From: Trichobilharzia regenti
Taxonomy: Eukaryota > Platyhelminthes > Trematoda > Strigeidida > Schistosomatidae
Length of the DNA: 64,000 bases
Assembly (NCBI GenBank): GCA_944472135.2
Contig: OX235264.1
Location: 92,080,319-92,144,318, forward strand
Direction: 5' to 3'
Shown: piece after piece, positions 1 to 12,700 of the stretch
Layout: every line of letters starts with the position of its first letter
Numbering within the stretch: the first letter of the stretch is position 1
Notes under the pieces: generated by a model
The model's database searches: none
What the model was told of the DNA's origin: nothing
The model's input: only the letters and a program-made list of their open reading frames with translations
Made by a program: the position numbers and the translations under genes

Positions 1-632
1 TTGTAGAGATAGTAAGCATTAAGTAGATAATGTTAATACGGCACTGAAAGTTATTTATCGCATTCCGACTAATCTTAATTTAGCTTCACTAGTTCGTCTT
101 CTACACATACACAGCTGAGTGAAGCCATCAGAATTCATCTGAAGAAGCCAGATCACCTGTATGTGTATGTTTGTGTATTCAGAAGAAAATCGTACAACTA
201 CTTTCCTCCTTACCTTGATCATCGTTACATGAATGTAAAAACGTGACAATCATGCCGTCACCTCTACCCCTCCCCACCCCACTAGGCCACTAACATCTAA
301 TCAATCATTGTCTGGATTACTGTATTTCTCCCGAGTCTCTCAACTTTAATTGCCTATTACGTGATCAGCTTGAACACTTACTAATGACTTAATTTCTCTT
401 CTTGAACCTTTGACTTGCAGTTTGATCCACAAGTCAGTGGAGAGCAGCATTAGGACCTGAAATACAGGGGCCAGTAACTAATTACAAAACCTGTGTTTGT
501 TCCACAATTGCGTAGCACGATATTGGTGAACTCCAGAAATGAGTAACTATACGCGACTGGATATCATTATAATAATAACGAAATAGACTTTGCAAATATG
601 TATTTATGTACATATATATGCACACTACTCAC
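1..632. other. RAF intron; no coding sequence seen
   Basis: This is the left part of the intron after RAF exon 10. At about 400-480 there is a degenerate stretch similar to the dispersed repeat found at 3530-3962 and 15735-16385. The reading frames here are short and look like chance. No kinase C-lobe exon was found. Confidence 0.6.
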
Positions 633-792
633 CATCCAAAAGATAGATCCAGTAGGTTGTTGAAAGCCAGTATTCCACCAACGACTTTTCACTGTAGCCA
701 AGCCGAAATCACCGATTTTCACAGTACGATCATGTAAGAAAATATTACTTGACTTTAAATCACGATGGATTATATTCTTAGCGTGTAAATAA
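633..792 (-). CDS. raf: RAF exon 10: catalytic and activation loops
   Basis: Residues 1036-1088. The exon begins after CAG at 793-795 and ends at a GTGAGT donor (627-632). It encodes the HRDLKSSN catalytic loop (Asp1046 is the proton acceptor, Asn1051 binds metal), the DFG at 1063-1065, and ATVKSRW, where Thr1068-Val1069 correspond to human BRAF Thr599-Val600. It then reads through a diverged activation segment to FWM, just before the expected APE motif. The joining codon is split 2+1 with exon 9 and gives Asp, as in human GMDYLHAK. The next exon is outside the window; I saw no match to the RAF C-lobe in 1-632. Confidence 0.96.
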
Positions 793-3700
793 CTGTTTAT
801 TAAGGTGACAAATAAAAAAGAAATAATAACTATAAAAGACAGACAGACATACAGAGACAGTTTGTTTATTTTTTTCTCAAAGTTTCAATACCTCTATTCT
901 ATTAGAAATTATTCAGTTGGGGCTTGTTTAAAACTTGGGCTAGTGAAAAACCTCTGTCAATATACATTGAATATTCAAGTATTGATTTTTTCAGGGATTT
1001 AGTTTGATTGGTTGGGGGATTTCATTATGAGCTGACATCATTTAGAGAACCAGTGGAAAACCTCAAAGTACTGGAGAGCTGTTTCATCAGACCAGTTTGG
1101 GAATCTTCATCAGTAAACATCCACCACAGGAGTTCGAACCCAGGACATTCTGGTTACAAGGCGAGCTAGTTGGTAGGCCATTAAGTCACTGGGATCCGAT
1201 TGACCCAATGGCCAACCCATAAATTCTAACTTCTGCACCCTGTATTCGAACCCAAGGGGGTGAGTACCGATGAAGAGTCCAGAACTGAGACTAAATAGCT
1301 GTCTGGTAGTACTCCAAGGTTTTCCCATAGTTCTCTAACTGATGTCAGCTGATGATGAAATCCTCCAACCATATATTGAATATAATTTCTCTTATTCAGT
1401 TTGTTTAAATCTAGTAAAATATGGCCACTTCCAATAGTACTATTTACTCTAGCGAGTATTTCAAACATAATCCTCTGGTCCTCAAGTTTCTACTAAACAT
1501 GTGAATAAGCATTATCGTCAATGGATGGCAGCTTATCCCCAGTACATAAGATGACTATTTCTGAATGGTGTCCTTGGTTGACAAAATGTACTCCTGGACT
1601 TCTTATGAATGATATTCAACAAAATATCATGTATTTCCCGAAAGAGTCAAATAAGAGAAATCATAATGATAGATTGGTTTGCTCTTCAGGTTAGATAGAA
1701 CTGTGTCACATAATCTACTGTCAGTCAACCTTTTTTATTTGAAGATCCTGGACGAAGAGAAAGTGTCATGCAATAAACTCCAGTGAAAATTCTGTACATT
1801 ATATTAACATTTAATTCAATTTAGATTTTCCCATAGAACTGAATGGACCAAAGTGCTCGGTCGCAGGTTGACATGTCGGCTTCTTGTGCAGATGCTTCCA
1901 CGATGTCTGGTCATGTAACATGAAGTCAACTGGTGAGATCCATGGTGAGAGTTTCGAACCATTTGGGATTCCTTATCTGGATGTGTCTGCATTCCCCAGT
2001 GAGTGACAGTGATGCCACCGAGGCTGGAACCCAGTGACTATGGTTTCAAGCGCCAAAGCGTTATGCACTTGGGCTACGAGAGCTAGATCTTCGGTAACGG
2101 CTCATATTAATTATCTAATTCAATTTTAGATTTTCCCATCGATTGATTGGATCGAAGTGCTCGGTCACTCACTGGGGAATGCAGGTACCTCTAGTCACCA
2201 GCCATCGATTGACTTCAAATTACATAAACACTGTTGAGAATAAAGTTGTTATTATTATTATTAAACAGGAAATTAATTCACAAGTTGAAAACAAGATCGG
2301 GAAACAGACGGCTAATACAGTGTTACAAAAGAATACGCAGCAACAGTCCTTTGGAAGGGTTTAGGGTTATTGCGCTGGAATGATTAATGTGGCTAGAAGC
2401 TAAAAGCTATAGTCTGCATGTAGCATTTCTGACCGCCAATATGAGAATAGAGAAAACTCAGTAATCCTACTGCGGCACCGGAGTTTCCCTCCCCCCGACA
2501 ACACTTCAGTGACACAATGTGTACGAAAAGTGGACTACAGATGAGCTATCGTAACCTCAGGCACGTTATGAATATATATTTTAGTAGCGGAATCACCTGT
2601 TTTCAATCGACGAGAGAAGCATCAAGGCTATTGTACGTCTCAAGGCTGTTATGTTTCTATTATGCTTTTCTTGTACTTTCTTCTCTTGCTTCGCGTGCTA
2701 CACGGAATGTGGCGACTTGAACTTCCGCACATTTGTGCAAAGTTCTATGTCGAAAACAGACAGACAGACAGACTCAAGGAGGATGGTAGGGAGTAAGTTC
2801 AACATTGGTTATATATACCTGACTTGTTTGTATAGTAAGTGGTGAGCAACAACCATCTCCCTAGAGACCACCGTATGAATAAATCTGCATAGTCGTCGCA
2901 AAACATAAGCGTAAATTATATAAAGTGATTCACTGCAACAGGTATTTAAGGAGAAAAGTGGCAATTTTCTGCTTACAAACCAGGATATCATCATTTATTA
3001 TTGAAAGACAACCTCAACTATGTATAAACACACACTACCGAATCTCAGAATTACTTTATATGATGCTGTCATTGGATACAAGTAATTCAACAAAATCCTC
3101 CTCCCCAGAATAGAATACACAGCATCACTGTACACCCTCAACTCGAAGAGGACGAGTTTTATAGGTGTAAACTAAGACAGAGAGTAAAAAAGCAGTGTGA
3201 ACCTGACCTCTGATGGTCAGGATAACATCGTGAAGGTGTCACAGGTGGCCTATGTGGGTGTAAGCTGCTTATGCTTTCATTATACAATTAGAGATCTCAT
3301 CCGTCCTAGATACACGAACCTCTGTTTCAAGTCACTGAAAATACCCAATCAATCATAAAGAAAGCAAAAGACAATTCAACGAAGATAATTTTTCTTTTCA
3401 TCGAAGTCACCTTAACTAGGAGGCTGTACACTCGTGTATTTATAGTGAATAGGTGAGAAAGTTCCAGAATTTTATCTGGTCAGAGGTGTAATAAGCAGAA
3501 GATAGGTAATGGTACTATTGTAGAGATTATTTTATTATTTCAACGCAGAAAAAAACTTGGTACAATATGGCACCAAGAAAGATGCGCCACACAATGTTGC
3601 ATGAGGGATGAGTTACTGCCCGGGCACCCAGACCGAAGCAGGTGGTTTTCTTAAGGGACCACCCCCGAGCCTTTGACTTGGAGTCTAATCCGAAAGGCAG

Positions 3701-6700
3701 TGGGGCAGCGTCAGGAGCTGCATTCCCATGGTTCCCGGTGACCCATATGGCTTCATGCACCATTTGATCCGATTGGATACAGGAGCCCATGTACCCCATG
3801 GTAACTGCTTTCAGTTTAACCGCTATCCAGAAAACCTTCTTCACGTGGTAGGTAGGACCTGCAGGGACATGAGTCCCAGCCAGTTTAGCTTGTTGGGTCA
3901 CTGCGGTATTCAAGCCCGACCACCAAGGCAAGGTAGCAGTTGTCGGCCGGAAAACGTTGTAGAAATATTTCAGGTCAAAGGTCAAATTAAAAATTACGAT
4001 GTGTAATAATCTGGAAGGTCAGTTAGAAAATATATAATAAGTTATAATTACTGAGAAGTGGCTTTAGAAGTGAGAAAAAAGTTGTAAATTACGTAGTACT
4101 CAACGGAACGACGGAAGAAAGGGTTAGAAATTTCATAAGGTTAAAGGTAGTTGAGCGTCAATTTAACATGTGTAAAAATGTACAAAAGGAACACATGAAA
4201 GTGACAATAGTGAATTAATTATTAAAGTAAACTAAACAGTGAAACTGGAAATTAATAAAAATTGGAATTATGAAAAAAAATTTTTTCTATCAGGGACGAT
4301 CAGTGAAGAGGTTGAGACCATGGTAGAATAAGAGACTGGACAAACTTTTTTCGTATACAAAGTTCGGAGTTGTATTGACGAATTGCCAGCGCCTGTCTGT
4401 CTGTCTGTTTTCGACATAGAACTTTGCACAAATGTGCGGAAGTTCAAGTCGCCACATTCCGTGTAGCACGCGAAGCAAGAGAAGAAAGTACAAGAAAAGC
4501 ATAATAGAGACAGTGAGCAGAGGTGTGAGACAAAGGAGTAATAAAGAAATACAAAACAGTTTCATTGAAGATCATAAGTCACAGGGAGTGGATGCATCTG
4601 CGCCACTGAGAACGGTTTTGAGCCATGTCACCAATTGTTTCCAACCATTTGTTTTTACCGTCCCGAGGACCCCAGCCTGGAAGTCTACACCTTTCTACGT
4701 GGCTTAGACCAACTGTTGTGGATTTCATTGACTGATGCCATGATGGGCATCCTTGACGGACACCATTGGTCGTCACCAGTTCAGATGACAGCTCGCCGTA
4801 AGCCCTCACCTGGCTGTATGAGTACGAGTAGAGTGCCTTAATCAGTGCAATATATTTTCTCGGAATTCCCTTTACAGCCAAGCATCTCCAGAGAACTTCC
4901 CGATCGACAGAATCGAATGCCACCTTTAGGTCAAGAAATATAATGACTGTTGGACGCCGGTAGGAATGCCTATGTTCTAGAATCTGTCGGAGGGTGAAGA
5001 TATGATCAATACACCCTCTTCCTGGTCTAAAGCCTGCCTGGCTCTCTCGTGTTTGTGCTTCCCGAGCACCACTCAGTCTACGCATGATTATTGAGCCTAA
5101 GACTTTAGATACTATATTAGTCAAGCTAATCCCTCTGTGATTATCACAGGAAGACTTGTCTCCCTTCTTGTATATGGGGATAATCAGTGACTTACACCAA
5201 CCCGATGGGACTTCTTCTGATTCCCAGACGCTGCCTAGTACCTCAGTTAATCCGGACAGTAAGCTGTCTCCACCGTACTTAAATACCTCTGGAGTCATTC
5301 CATCAGGTCCCGCTGTTTTGCCTAGTTTCAGATTGGTGACAGCTTTAGTAACCTCAGTTAGTGACGGAGGACCTGTGTTTATATCCCAGCGCCGCGTCCC
5401 CACCATACACAAAAGCCGAAACCAAACGCCATTTGTACCATTTGGCCTCACCTTGTAGATGATCTTGAAAGATGACTCTGGTGGAGCTAGATGGTTTCAG
5501 TTCACTAAGTGCTCAAGGATTGATCTAGTAACTACCTTGAATTGCTATTTGTCCATAATGGAGTTATACTCTACCACAGTGCCCAAGTTTTATACTTATA
5601 CTTTTAACCTCATCAAATTTCTAACCCTTTCTTCCTTCGTACCGTTGAGTACTACGTAATTTATCTCTTTTATTCTCAGGTCTAAAGCCACTTCTGAGTA
5701 ATTATAACTTTCTACCCGACATTCCAGATTATTACACATCGTAATTTTTAATTTGACCTTTGACCTGAAATATTTCTACAATAGTACCACTACCTATCTT
5801 CTGCTTATTGCACTTATTACACAATTTTAATAATCTGACCTTTGACCAGATATAATTCTGGAACTTCCCCACCTATTCATTATAAACACACAAGTGTACA
5901 GCCTACTAGTTGAGATGTCTCCGACGAAAAGAAAATTTTCTTCGTTGAATTTTCTTTTATTCTCTTCATACATGAAGATGTTGATAAATTCAGGCGATTC
6001 ACCTGGGTTACTTAGACGGGGAGGGGGGCGGGCGAAGTACACACCATAATTCGTACCTATTGAAGATATATACTCATGACAAAACTAAAAAAAATACATG
6101 AATTCATTCAAATAATAAATAAAAAAAACAAGAAAAAATATTAATAATAAATTAATAATAATACATACTCCATTCCTTGTGATGTTTGTCTAGCAATATC
6201 AACTAATTCTGAGATATCGAAACGATGCTCTAGAACATGCAAGTGTTTATACAGACTGGAACCTTCACACCATTGTGTTATAATAGCTAAGCAGGGTTTG
6301 GAAACACAACCCATAAACAAGAGAATATTTTCATGACGAGTTTTTCTAGATTGGAAAACAAAAAATAAATAGAGATATTTTAGAAATTGCACACATAATA
6401 ATACTGTGGTGAGAGCTGTCTGCTAGTCAATACTGGTAGACAGAAATTTACGTCATCAATATTTACGTCCCAAATCTTGGTCATGAGAAATAAAACAACA
6501 AGAACAAAGCCTACCTAACCTTGGGGAAAGGCAACAACCAATCACGGCAGATTTAGCGTGGGCGGACATGATTGGTAGATATATCAACGAACTGACTAAG
6601 AAATGGCCACAAATAGATGACAGAATAACCTTCAGTAGGAAAACAACCAATCAGAAGACAGTGTTTTTCTGCTAACAAATAACGAATAATAATGTACATA

Positions 6701-9700
6701 AAAATCTATAAATGTCTGTTGATTTTCCCAATAAGCGATCTGTTGCCTGGCTCTTGTCTTCTGTCGTTAGAACACTATTTCTATTTAACAGTAACACAAG
6801 AATTGGTGCTGGCAGTTACACGCTTAAAAGTCAATATGGACTGAGACAACTTACAAAAACATCTACACGGGAAAACTGTTAACATCAGCATGTGGTATTC
6901 AAATGGTCGAAGAATTTCCAACTCTTATTTGTAAATACATTTATAATGAGTACACAGGGTAAATGAAACGAATTAACATGATGATAAGTGGAGTTTTTGA
7001 CACCTACTCACTGACTCATCAACCCAGTCATGAATAGTATGTCTTTAAAGCGTAAACAATTCTGAATATACAGTTCAAATAAGCAGACTCGATAAGATCT
7101 GGATTTTGCATGTAGATGATCTAGGTTTAATGTCACACAAACTCGAAGATTCACATACGAAAACCAACAAACTACCTGAAAATGAAGGTAGCGACGACAG
7201 GACTACTCCAGGTGGACATAGAGAAGATGAATGTAGCTGATGAGGACAGCCAACCAACCAACAACAAAAATAACCAGTACCAAGCATTATCAAAGGGAGA
7301 GACTTGGCAGAGGTCACTTTCTTAACTTATCTAGGCGGCAAGCATCGTTTCAACTACAAGGGGAACGGATGAAGATGTCAGCGCCAGGCAGCCAGCCAGA
7401 ATCGGAAAGGCGAGATAAGCACTCATCAACCTGAAACCAGTTTGGAAATCTTCTACACTAACTCAGCCAGAAATGAGAACAAGATTCGGATTTTCACCAA
7501 AAATGTAAAGTCAGTCAGCCAATCAGAAACTTGCACTGCGTTACACGAGAAGGATTTCCAACAAGTAACAGACCTTGAACAACAGCTGCCACCTTTGATG
7601 GCTGCATACTGAAGATCGAATGACTAACCGGCCGGCTAGAATGAATTGTCAATAAGAAACTCTGGTAATGAACAAACCAACCAAGAGCAGATTGACCAAC
7701 GAACATGTAGGAGAAAATGAAGATGAATTTGGGCATACGTTGAGGAGGTCGTCGAATGACATCGTGCGCAACGCAGGCCATCACTCAAGTGAAAGAATCC
7801 TAATGGGAAGCAAAGAGTGGGGCGTCGGTGAGAGGGTAACAAAGGAAATAAGAGATAATAGGCAATCGTGAGGTAAGCTGAAGAGGGCAGCAGAAAATAG
7901 AAGATAGTTGAGATGTGTTGGTGAAGTCATATGTTCCACTCGGAGAAGAAGGGAATAACAATTCAATGAAGTACATTCGGCTATGAAATTCTCATGCGAA
8001 GAGGAATACCAAGACAGAAATGCCTTTCTGGATGTCCTACTTACAAGGAAACCAGATAGTAGCATAAAAGAAATTTGCATAGAATGAGCACTTGGACAGG
8101 ACAATATACACATTTTCACAGCTTCGTTCCTATCAAGTACAAAAGAAATTTAGTGAAGACCCTCAGCCACAGAGTTAGAACTATATGCTCAGAAGAAGTA
8201 ATTGAAGATGAATTAAGCATTATATATGATACTTTGATCGAAAATGGCTATCCCGACAAATTTATCAAGAAACACATGACAAAGCGGAAAAGGACTGCAC
8301 ACTGTCGGTAAACAAGAAGCCACTTTATATACGACTACAATTCAAGGCCGATATACCAAGTGAGATAATTACGAAGAAATTAAGAAAATCAGTACAAAGA
8401 ACTTTTAACGCCGGCGAACTACAAGTCTTATTCTCTACACGACCGATGGTGCTACCTCGACTGAAAGATGAAGTACCTCGACTAGCTAGCCCACTTCAAA
8501 TTGTATTTACCGATTCAACTACGCTTGTGGGGCGAGTTATATTGGTCATTGCTCTAGGAACTTGATTTTTCGTGCTCGAGAACATCTCCCACTATGGCTA
8601 AGTGAAGGTGTAGTTAAAACCATTAACAGTTCGATACTGGACCATCTGGTGCAAACCGGCCACAAAGCCAGCCAGCATGGAAGAATCCTTCTCTATCATC
8701 ATCTACCGGGTGCCTAATAAATTGCTAAAATCACCGAAGTACCGCATGCTCCAAACAGCAGAGGCTATTGCAATTCGCCTCAAACAACCAGTCCTCTGTG
8801 TTCAAAAGAAGCAAGTCCAGCCCCTACTACTACCCTGGCCGGCTTTCAGTAGAAACTATAAATTCACGAATTTATAATATTATCTTCCCTAATTTTTCTG
8901 ACATTCAGCTTATTTTATGTTGATGCTGTTGAGCTGTAATCTATCAGTATTATTGAATCGAAGTTATTTAAACAACATTAATGTTGTTCATAACACTAAT
9001 TCATTCATTCCTTCACTATAATGTATATATAACTGATGAATAGCAGGTTATCGAAAAGAGTGCTCTTTGTTCAGTATCCATTCTTTTGAATAAAATAAAT
9101 GGCAACATTATGATAATTTGAGAACACGATTTAGTATTTGGGATAAATTTTCTTCAGGTTTTACAATTACATAAAAAAATATGCAACAATAACACAGCAT
9201 TAAATTCATAATGAAGTTAGCAGTACAAATAAAATTAATATTTAGAATTGTCTTCTGTCACCACCGGAAAGATAACTATTCTTAATCATGGGAAGGAGAG
9301 GGAATGAACAAACACTTTCTGAACACAGAGAGGTTGGGTTAAAAATTTTCTGTGCCAACTGCCTCAACTATGCTAAGCAGTTGCAGATGTACAAATTTAG
9401 GGAATCGAAATAACACCTTGTATAGGGAATTGTGATCTTGTGATCTGTATTTATGAATTGTGTGAAGTGGTCAACACGATCTATGACTTCACTCCTGACT
9501 ATTTTTAAGCTAGGAGTCAATGTAGTCGAGTGCTGTACCCTTCATCTTACATTTGAGAACAGGAACAAATAGCATGCCAAACATTCGAAGATTGCTGCTC
9601 CTCAACGTATTCAGAAGACTCTCCATTTTTTTTCAACATCACCTAGAAGGACTACATCATCTGCGTATTCTAAGACAATGAAGTTACACCCTGGTAACAA

Positions 9701-12700
9701 GTCGATCTCTAAGTTGCTGGAGTTAGCTAGGGTCAAATCTATTAGTAGTGTAACGGTGGCATAGAGGTAGGACGCTCGTAAACCAGGCTGGTGATCTGGA
9801 GTTCGATCCCCGGCCGACCCACTCCTTTACCTTGCTAAGCCAGTAATACTACTGGTAAAGAGGGAAGGTTGGGCATGAGGCTAGCAACCCCATTCCGCAA
9901 AAATTAAACACCATTGGAACCAAAACTAAGCATCAAGCTTGAAGCCCTATATTCCACTTAGAAAGGAATAAAAAAGTTCATCAGTACATCTATGGTGAAA
10001 TTGAAGAGAAATGGGGAAAGTAGGCATCCCTAACGGACACAACCAGTTCTCACCACTTCGGAAGACAACTCTCCGTAGGCTCTCACCTGGTTGACTGCAT
10101 GAATTCGAGTAGAATGTCTTGACCAGTACGATGTATTTTCTCGGCATTCCCTTATACTTAGAAAGTAGCCAATTAAACAAGACACAGAAAAATCTATGAA
10201 TATTACCACATATTGTGTTAGAAGGCTTGACGCTTCGACGGTGTTCTTTAGATTCACTGAGTGTCATGTGGAATACAATCGCTCACTCACTGGGATGCAG
10301 GTACATCCGGTTCGGGATTCAAAAACAGACGAACTTCTTATGTGAGCACAGGAAACACGCCAGTAGATATCAATCAATTATTCGATAATGAAAATGTCGG
10401 GAGTCTGACCCTATAAGCCATATAGCTCTTCTAACGAGAACCTGCTACATCACAATGTGTGAATGTATCCATTTAACTTGCAGATTTAAAAACATCTAGT
10501 ATTACATGTGTTCTTAGAAGCTGGATAGAAAATAAAACAAGAATGAAGGATGAATATAACAGGATCGGGAGAACTGTTGACCGGATGTATAAAGTGTGGA
10601 ACTCAATCAACAACCTGATACAAATTTGCATTCACTACAACAAGTTACACGTGATATGTGAGGGTATTTTTTAGGTCGAAACGACTTCAGAAGAAACTGA
10701 AAAGTATGTCAACCGGTGGAAAATCAAGTGACAAAGTGAGACAGATATAACTGTACACTTCTGTATTACCTTAATACACTGACTTCATTTTTGAAAGCTT
10801 TTAGCTGTTGTGGTGTAGGATCAACAACATTCAATTCTTTGATAGCCACATTCCCGTGCCAATAGCCTTTGAATACAGTTCCAAAGGATCCTGATCCAAT
10901 ACGTGGACCTTTAGTTATCTCTTGTCCATTGATTTCCCATTCATCATTTGAACTACGTCTCTAAAATGATGAGTGAGAGTGGAAAACAACCAGTATAAAA
11001 ACCACAGGATGAAAAGAAAAAATCAATTCATACACACACACAAAGCTACATGATTTAATTGTAATATGAAGACAGCACTGAAATATATTGTCTAGAAAGA
11101 TAATGAGACGTTCGTAACTTCACAACTTAGCTCAGAGAACGTAATACTTAATACATTCATCTGAGCTATACGTCTCATCCAATTCTTTCAAAATAGTGTT
11201 GTTTTACCTTAAATAAAGAAATACAACACGTAATACAATCCATCACCTGAACTTATCTCTGTTAAAAACATCGGTGTACACAAGTGTCTGGAGTTAACCA
11301 TGTGTTTGAATAACTCCATGGTAGTGTAAATCTCTTATTCAGTTCTGACGTTGACAATGATGTCTAGGATGCATATAGCAAAAAAAGGCGTTGCTAAACA
11401 CAGAAAAGTAGGTGGATTGGTCATACCCTGAGAAAACAAAGGATCAAGTGAGTGACATCACAAGCCAAGCCATCGCTAGAGTGGAACCCGAGCGGGAAGC
11501 GGCGAGTTACTTGGTCATCAGAGCGAGTGACATGGCAGAGGTCATGTGAAGAGAAGATGAAAGCATATGGGGAGACTTGGAGCCAGGTGAAAACGTTGGC
11601 GGAGTACCGAAGACGGTGGAGACGTGAGGTTGAAGCTCTATGTTCCTCTAGGTACTAAAGGAAACAATAATAAACGCAGAACCTTAGGAAATCCTAAAAT
11701 CCTTTGATAAAATGATAAATTCAAACATTAATTTTTAACTTCGTCGACAATGAGTAGTAATCATTAGAATTTAAAGAAGACGATTATGTATGTTATGTAG
11801 AGTAGAATCTGGAATGCAAGTATTATTATTATTATCATTATTATTGTTTCCTTTAGTTCCTAGAGGAACATGGGGTCTCAACCTCACATCTCCATTGTGT
11901 TTGGTACTCCGCCAACGTTTCCACCTGGCTCCACGTCTCCCCATATGCTTTCATCTCCTCTTCACATGACCTCCTCCAAATCACTCTTGGACGACCAACT
12001 CGCCGCTTCCCGCACGGGTTCCACTAGACTGATGGCCTGGCGTTTGATGGATGTCATTTGATGGTTTGTTTTCTCAGAGTATGGTCAACCCACCTAACTT
12101 CATTTCTTCCTGCATATTTGTTGAACAATCGGTTCCTGCTGGGTTGGTTCGCTTATTGGCAGAGATCCCTGTCGCTGTTCTTTTCTGCATGACCATCTGA
12201 TCTCGAGTAATGAATGAAGACAGCCACTGATGAAGGTCGGTAGTTTGTTCGAAGTGCCTCCCGTAACGTGCTAACCAAGTCTTTGATGTGTATAGTAGTA
12301 GTGACTTCACATTGGAGTTGAAAATCCGGATCTTATTTTTCATGCTGAGTGCGAATGCAAGCATGAATTTCATGAATTATTTGAATATTTATAGTCAGAT
12401 AAATTTTATTTTTTGTGACAATGAACAATGTTAGTTTAAAAAGGACCACGTAGGAAAGACGTAACAGGGTAGTCTCATTGACTAACTAACTGACCGGTTT
12501 CAACATAGACCTTTGCACAGAAGTGCACCAGTTTAAATGACCACACTCCATATAGCACATACACACACACACACAAAGGAAGGCAAAAGAGGCAAAGAAA
12601 GAGGTTAATTTTAATAGAAAGCTTACAATTTGATTTAATGTAACTTACTATGTGGGTAGAATTTATTTTGATAATTTCTCACAGTGTTCTTATACAGTAA

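Noticed and set aside
1814..2092. Active hammerhead in this copy
   Set aside because: The core and stem II bases are lost although the flanking SINE is complete.
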